From positions 115,995 through 179,994 of the forward strand of contig JAKPAC010000041.1 in the NCBI GenBank assembly GCA_029779645.1: a stretch of 64,000 nucleotides of DNA. Direction: 5' to 3'. The notes under the pieces are model-generated. The model ran no database searches. It was not told the origin of the DNA and worked only from the letters and a program-made list of their open reading frames with translations. Positions 60,418-64,000 of the stretch are shown here, piece after piece. This DNA is from Actinomycetes bacterium (GTDB lineage: Bacteria > Actinomycetota > Actinomycetes > Actinomycetales > Microbacteriaceae). The translations under genes were made by a program, and so were the position numbers. Every line of letters starts with the position of its first letter. Position 1 is the stretch's first letter.

Positions 60418-61611
60418 ATGAAGCTCCTGTTGATCGTGCCAACCTGCGACGGCGAAGACGTAGGGGAATCCTGGCTTGCTTTTCAATGGGCGAAGGCGAT
60501 GTCGCAGCGCGTCGATGTCACGGTGCTCGCGAGCTACAAGGCGGGGCATACCCCGCCTTCGGTGCAGCTGCCAGGCGTTCGCGTCATCGAGTGGCCGGAG
60601 CCGCCCTTGGTTGGGCGGTTTGAACGGCTCAACAGCCTGATGCAGCCGGGCTACGTCTCGTTCTATCGGCGCGCGAGGAGCTGGATTCGCGCGCGGATGA
60701 AGGAGGGCGAGAACTTCGACGTCGCCCACCAGGTCGTGCCCGTCGCGATGCGCTACCCATCGCCCGCTGCAGGACTCGGCATCCCGTTCGTGATCGGACC
60801 GGTCGGGGGAAGCCTTGACTCGCCCCCGGCGTTCGTCGCGGAGGAGGGGGGCACCCCCTGGTATCAGAAGCTTCGGAGCGTCGACCGGTTCCGCATTCGC
60901 CACGACCGGTTGCTGCGCCGCACGTATGAATCCGCTGACGCAGTGCTCGGGATCGCGCCGTACGTGCGGGAGTTCCTGGCCGATGTCGACGTGCAGAGAC
61001 TCGAGATCATGAGCGATGTCGCACTCCACGAGGTGCAGCCGCCCGTGGCTCGGGCCGATCGTGTCGGGCCGACCCGCCTGCTCCACGTCGGCCGCATCGT
61101 GCGCACGAAGGGGGTCCGCGACGCCATCCGTGCGGTCGGCGCGGTGAGCGACCTCGATGTGAGACTCGACATCGTCGGGGAAGGCAACGATCGAGCATCG
61201 TGCGAGCAGCTGGTGCGCGAGCTTGGCCTGGAGGAGCGCGTCACGTTTCACGGCGCGATCCCCCGCAAGGCGGTAGACGAGTTCTACCGACGCGCCGACG
61301 TCTTCGTCTTCCCGAGCTATCGTGAACCCGGTGGCAGCGTCGTTCTCGAGGCGATGAGCTTCGGACTGCCCCTGATCGTGTGTGATCGTGGAGGTCCGGC
61401 AGCCAACGTCACCGACGAATGCGCGATCGTCCTTCATGCGGGCTCTCCGGAGCAGCTCGCAGCGGACTGCGCCGCGGCGATCCGTCGCCTCGTGACCGAC
61501 CGCGCGCTCAGACTGAAGATGGGCGCCGCTGCGCGAGAACACGCGAGCGACGCCCACCTCTGGGCCCGGCGATTTGAGGCCGCCGAGGCCATCTATCAAT
61601 CTCTCGTCTAG
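60418..61611 (+). CDS. Glycosyltransferase family 4
   Basis: GRIVRTKGVRDAIRA, ADVFVFPSYREPGGSVVLEAMSFGLPLIVCDRGGP. Confidence 0.92.
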   Translation: MKLLLIVPTCDGEDVGESWLAFQWAKAMSQRVDVTVLASYKAGHTPPSVQLPGVRVIEWPEPPLVGRFERLNSLMQPGYVSFYRRARSWIRARMKEGENFDVAHQVVPVAMRYPSPAAGLGIPFVIGPVGGSLDSPPAFVAEEGGTPWYQKLRSVDRFRIRHDRLLRRTYESADAVLGIAPYVREFLADVDVQRLEIMSDVALHEVQPPVARADRVGPTRLLHVGRIVRTKGVRDAIRAVGAVSDLDVRLDIVGEGNDRASCEQLVRELGLEERVTFHGAIPRKAVDEFYRRADVFVFPSYREPGGSVVLEAMSFGLPLIVCDRGGPAANVTDECAIVLHAGSPEQLAADCAAAIRRLVTDRALRLKMGAAAREHASDAHLWARRFEAAEAIYQSLV

Positions 61612-63128
61612 TTGCCCTCACCCGAGCAGGCGATGCTGCGGAGCGCAACCGGCTGTCCTGCGGCATCCAGCGTCGCGGTCTGTGCCGACCACGCCGAGAG
61701 CACCGAGCAGTTCACGTCGACCGGGCCGTAGTCCCAGCTCCGGTCGACAACGAAGAGGTTCTGCACCGATCCGGGCATGCCGTTGCGGAACGAGTAGCCG
61801 CCGCCGCTGACCAGGAGCCCGTCGATGTCGACCGAGGTGTTGCCCTGGCTGTGCGGGTAGAAGAACGGCGAGGTGCCGCCGCACTTGGACGTCTGCTCCA
61901 TGATCACAGCCGTGTTGCGGACGGTGAGCGCGGTGCCCTGGTAACCCTGGATTCCGTCACCGTGCCAGTCGTTGCACACGGTCGGAGGGGTCACCCGGAT
62001 GAACGAGTTGGTGATCGCAGTCGGGCCGCATCCACCGTAGCGACCGCTGACGCGGAGGCCTTCCGGGACGCCGTCGATCTTGATGTTGTTCGCGGTGTAG
62101 CCACCGGCGCCGATCACAGGAAGATCCTTGTCGGAGGTGGTTCCGTTGGGGACGAAGTTGGAATCCTCGATGAGGAGCCCGTTGCGGCAGTCGGCATAGT
62201 CGTTGATGACACCCGATCCAACTGCTTCGATGCGTCGCAGGGTGACGTTCGGCGCGTCGACGTAGATCGTGCCGTTGGTGATTCGGAGATCCTCGACGAC
62301 AGCGCCAGCGGTGCGGACCCAGAAGTCACCGGTCACCTCGCGCTTCGGCGTCCAGCCGGCGGGGAGCCCGGCGGTGGCAGCGGTCGGGAACTTTCCGGCC
62401 TCGGTCGGGGGCGTGGGCTTCTCCTCGACCGGCGGGGTCGGCTTCTCCTCGACCGGCGGCGTGGGCTCCTCGGTCGGGGGCGTGGGCTCCTCGGTTGGCG
62501 GCGTGGGCTTCTCTTCGACGGGGGGAGTCGGCTTCTCGGGGGTGGTCGAGTAGACGATGTCGACGAGATAGTTGGTGCCACGGTAGCTCTGCGTGGGCAG
62601 CGTGCTCGTCTTGGAGTACTTGTACACGCCGGCACCCGAGCGAAGCGAGAACCCGTTCACCGTCTTGGCCTTGGTGAGGTCGCCTTCGGTGGCGACGTAG
62701 CCGCCCTTGGGTGCATGGTACGAGACGACGTAGCTTGAGCCCGACTTCAAGGCGACGGGCTTGTCGAGCTTGATCGTGCGCCATCCGGTGTTGGTCGTGG
62801 CGTCGAACTTGGCGCGGGCGAGCTCGCGGCCGGAGGACGACCACAGCGTTGCGGTGGTCACATCCTTCGCCTTTGCGCCCTGGTAGTACTGCAGTGCGGT
62901 GACTTCGCCAGCGTGCTTCGGGGTGAAGCGGACTCCCAGTTCCACGGGGACGCGGTCGGGGTCAGCGGTGATCTTTGGGGTGAGCGTGTCAGAGAACATC
63001 CCGAGGGTCGACGGTTGCGCGGGCTGCTGCGCCATCGCGGGCGCGACGGCGAGGCCAGCGAGAGCAACCGCGCCGGTGAGAGTGAGTGCGATCAGTCCTC
63101 TTTTGACGAGGGGACGATTTCGAGGCAT
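61608..63128 (-). CDS. Secreted DUF4082 domain protein with PTEE/PVEEK linker and right-handed beta-helix domain
   Basis: Signal peptide KRGLIALTLTGAVALAGLAVAPAMAQ; DUF4082 (VELGVRFTPKHAGEVTALQYYQGAKAKDV...GWRTIKLDKP...VSYHAPKGGY); parallel beta-helix-like repeats (NLLIEDSNF, IKIDGVPEGLRVSG). Confidence 0.85.
   Translation of the reverse strand: MPRNRPLVKRGLIALTLTGAVALAGLAVAPAMAQQPAQPSTLGMFSDTLTPKITADPDRVPVELGVRFTPKHAGEVTALQYYQGAKAKDVTTATLWSSSGRELARAKFDATTNTGWRTIKLDKPVALKSGSSYVVSYHAPKGGYVATEGDLTKAKTVNGFSLRSGAGVYKYSKTSTLPTQSYRGTNYLVDIVYSTTPEKPTPPVEEKPTPPTEEPTPPTEEPTPPVEEKPTPPVEEKPTPPTEAGKFPTAATAGLPAGWTPKREVTGDFWVRTAGAVVEDLRITNGTIYVDAPNVTLRRIEAVGSGVINDYADCRNGLLIEDSNFVPNGTTSDKDLPVIGAGGYTANNIKIDGVPEGLRVSGRYGGCGPTAITNSFIRVTPPTVCNDWHGDGIQGYQGTALTVRNTAVIMEQTSKCGGTSPFFYPHSQGNTSVDIDGLLVSGGGYSFRNGMPGSVQNLFVVDRSWDYGPVDVNCSVLSAWSAQTATLDAAGQPVALRSIACSGEGN
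62405..62537 (-). repeat. In-gene repeat encoding PTPPVEEK/PTPPTEE linker
   Basis: Repeated GGCGTGGGCTTCTCCTCGACCGG-type units. Confidence 0.9.
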
Positions 63129-63285
63129 AGAAAAATCCAAACATTTGGGGTTGGGACGCAACAAGTATCAGCTGGCTGCCTAGAATGTTCGGCACGTATG
63201 AGAACATCCTCACTCGAGGGCCATCTTATTCGCAGGGCCAGGTTTCGTCTCGAAGTCGGTGTGCGATCGACGAGGGAGCGCGGCG

Positions 63286-63737
63286 TGGGCAGCCAAGCAG
63301 ACAGTGTGACTCGGCGTCCGGCCTGGGTGCTCGCATGCCTGTCACTGTATGGGGTTGCGGTGCTCCTCGTGGTGCTCCTGCCTGTCGGCTACGCCGACAT
63401 CGTGGCAGCGGTCAGCGATTGGATCCAGCAGCTGCCGGGCCTGGCACCCTTCGGCTCTGGCTGGATCGAGTTCGGTGCCAACATCCTCATGTTCGCGCCG
63501 CTTGGACTGCTGCTGACGCTGCTGTTCCGCCACCCCTGGTATGGCGTGGCGCTGGCGCTGGCGCTGTCAGTGGGCGTCGAGGTCGCGCAGGTCATCATTC
63601 CGTCACGTCATCCGAGCCTGCGCGATGTGGCCGCGAACGTCGCTGGCGCCGCGCTGGGCGCGGGCATCGCGTGGCTGATCATCCGCTCGCAGCAGCGCAG
63701 GCGTGCGCGTGCGGTCGCACGCGCCGCCGCCGGCTGA
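63286..63737 (+). CDS. VanZ family membrane protein
   Basis: GWIEFGANILMFAPLGLLLTLLF, EVAQVIIPSRHPSLRDVAANVAGAALGAGIAWLI; start uncertain (GTG 63286 or ATG 63198). Confidence 0.85.
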
Positions 63738-63739
63738 GC

Positions 63740-64000
63740 TCAACGCGCTGCACGCACCACCGCAGGCGACCACGCGTGCTCCAGGAACACGGTCGGCTCA
63801 GCCGAGCCGTCGGCCGCGAGCGACCAGACGTCGCTGTCTCCAGGGGTGGCTTCACGAGGCATCCCGTACAGAATCGTGTCGTCGTCGAGCCACTCGATCT
63901 GGTCGTCGATGCTGCGCTTCTCGGGGAGAAGCTCGACGGCCCCGGTGGCCAGGTCGAGGATCGCCGGCTGCCAGTGCACGGTCGACCCGGAGCCCGAGGC
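63740..64000 (-). CDS. Partial CDS, C-terminal part of TolB/WD40-like beta-propeller-type protein; 5' end beyond window
   Basis: DLATGAVELLPEKRSIDDQIEWLDDDTILYGMPREATPGDSDVWSLAADG; frame open to window edge. Confidence 0.6.
   Translation of the reverse strand, partial: ASGSGSTVHWQPAILDLATGAVELLPEKRSIDDQIEWLDDDTILYGMPREATPGDSDVWSLAADGSAEPTVFLEHAWSPAVVRAAR

Overview
The window is a high-GC actinobacterial segment. Codon usage, -10 elements and gene families look Microbacteriaceae-like, but this is an inference from sequence only. The first ~35 kb holds mostly core and accessory metabolism genes: the end of an RND transporter, a DEAD-box RNA helicase with a long RG-rich N-terminus, acyl-CoA dehydrogenase and oxidase, a YkoEDC-like ECF transporter, pirin/GNAT, a DUF3516 helicase, DUF1684, a DUF222/HNH protein, a RecQ-type helicase, GPx, GH3, an LLM-FAD fusion oxidoreductase, a short UvrA paralogue, a degenerate serine-recombinase-like protein, ALDH, MFS, a glutaredoxin, a WlbB-like acetyltransferase and L-2-hydroxyglutarate oxidase. 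From ~35 to ~63 kb there is one large surface-polysaccharide locus: nucleotide-sugar genes, a flippase, several glycosyltransferases, a Wzy-like polymerase, two Wzz-like proteins and a deacetylase. Embedded in it is a translationally coupled trio, AMP-forming acyl-CoA ligase / PLP fold-III decarboxylase / acyl carrier protein, of the type normally seen with exosortase A in Gram-negatives. No exosortase is visible here. The locus is bracketed by two different secreted DUF4082 proteins: one DMFase-like with five DUF4082 repeats, one with DUF4082 plus a beta-helix. This is the best candidate for an undescribed system: a carrier-protein-dependent amino-acyl decoration of an exopolysaccharide with DUF4082 partner proteins. 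Other notable signals are a microsatellite-rich intergenic block at 14.1-14.5 kb, a DtxR/IdeR-like box in the ECF operon, several perfect hairpins, and a strand-symmetric GGATGC/GCATCC word that appears to override codon bias. No tRNA, rRNA or CRISPR was recognised.
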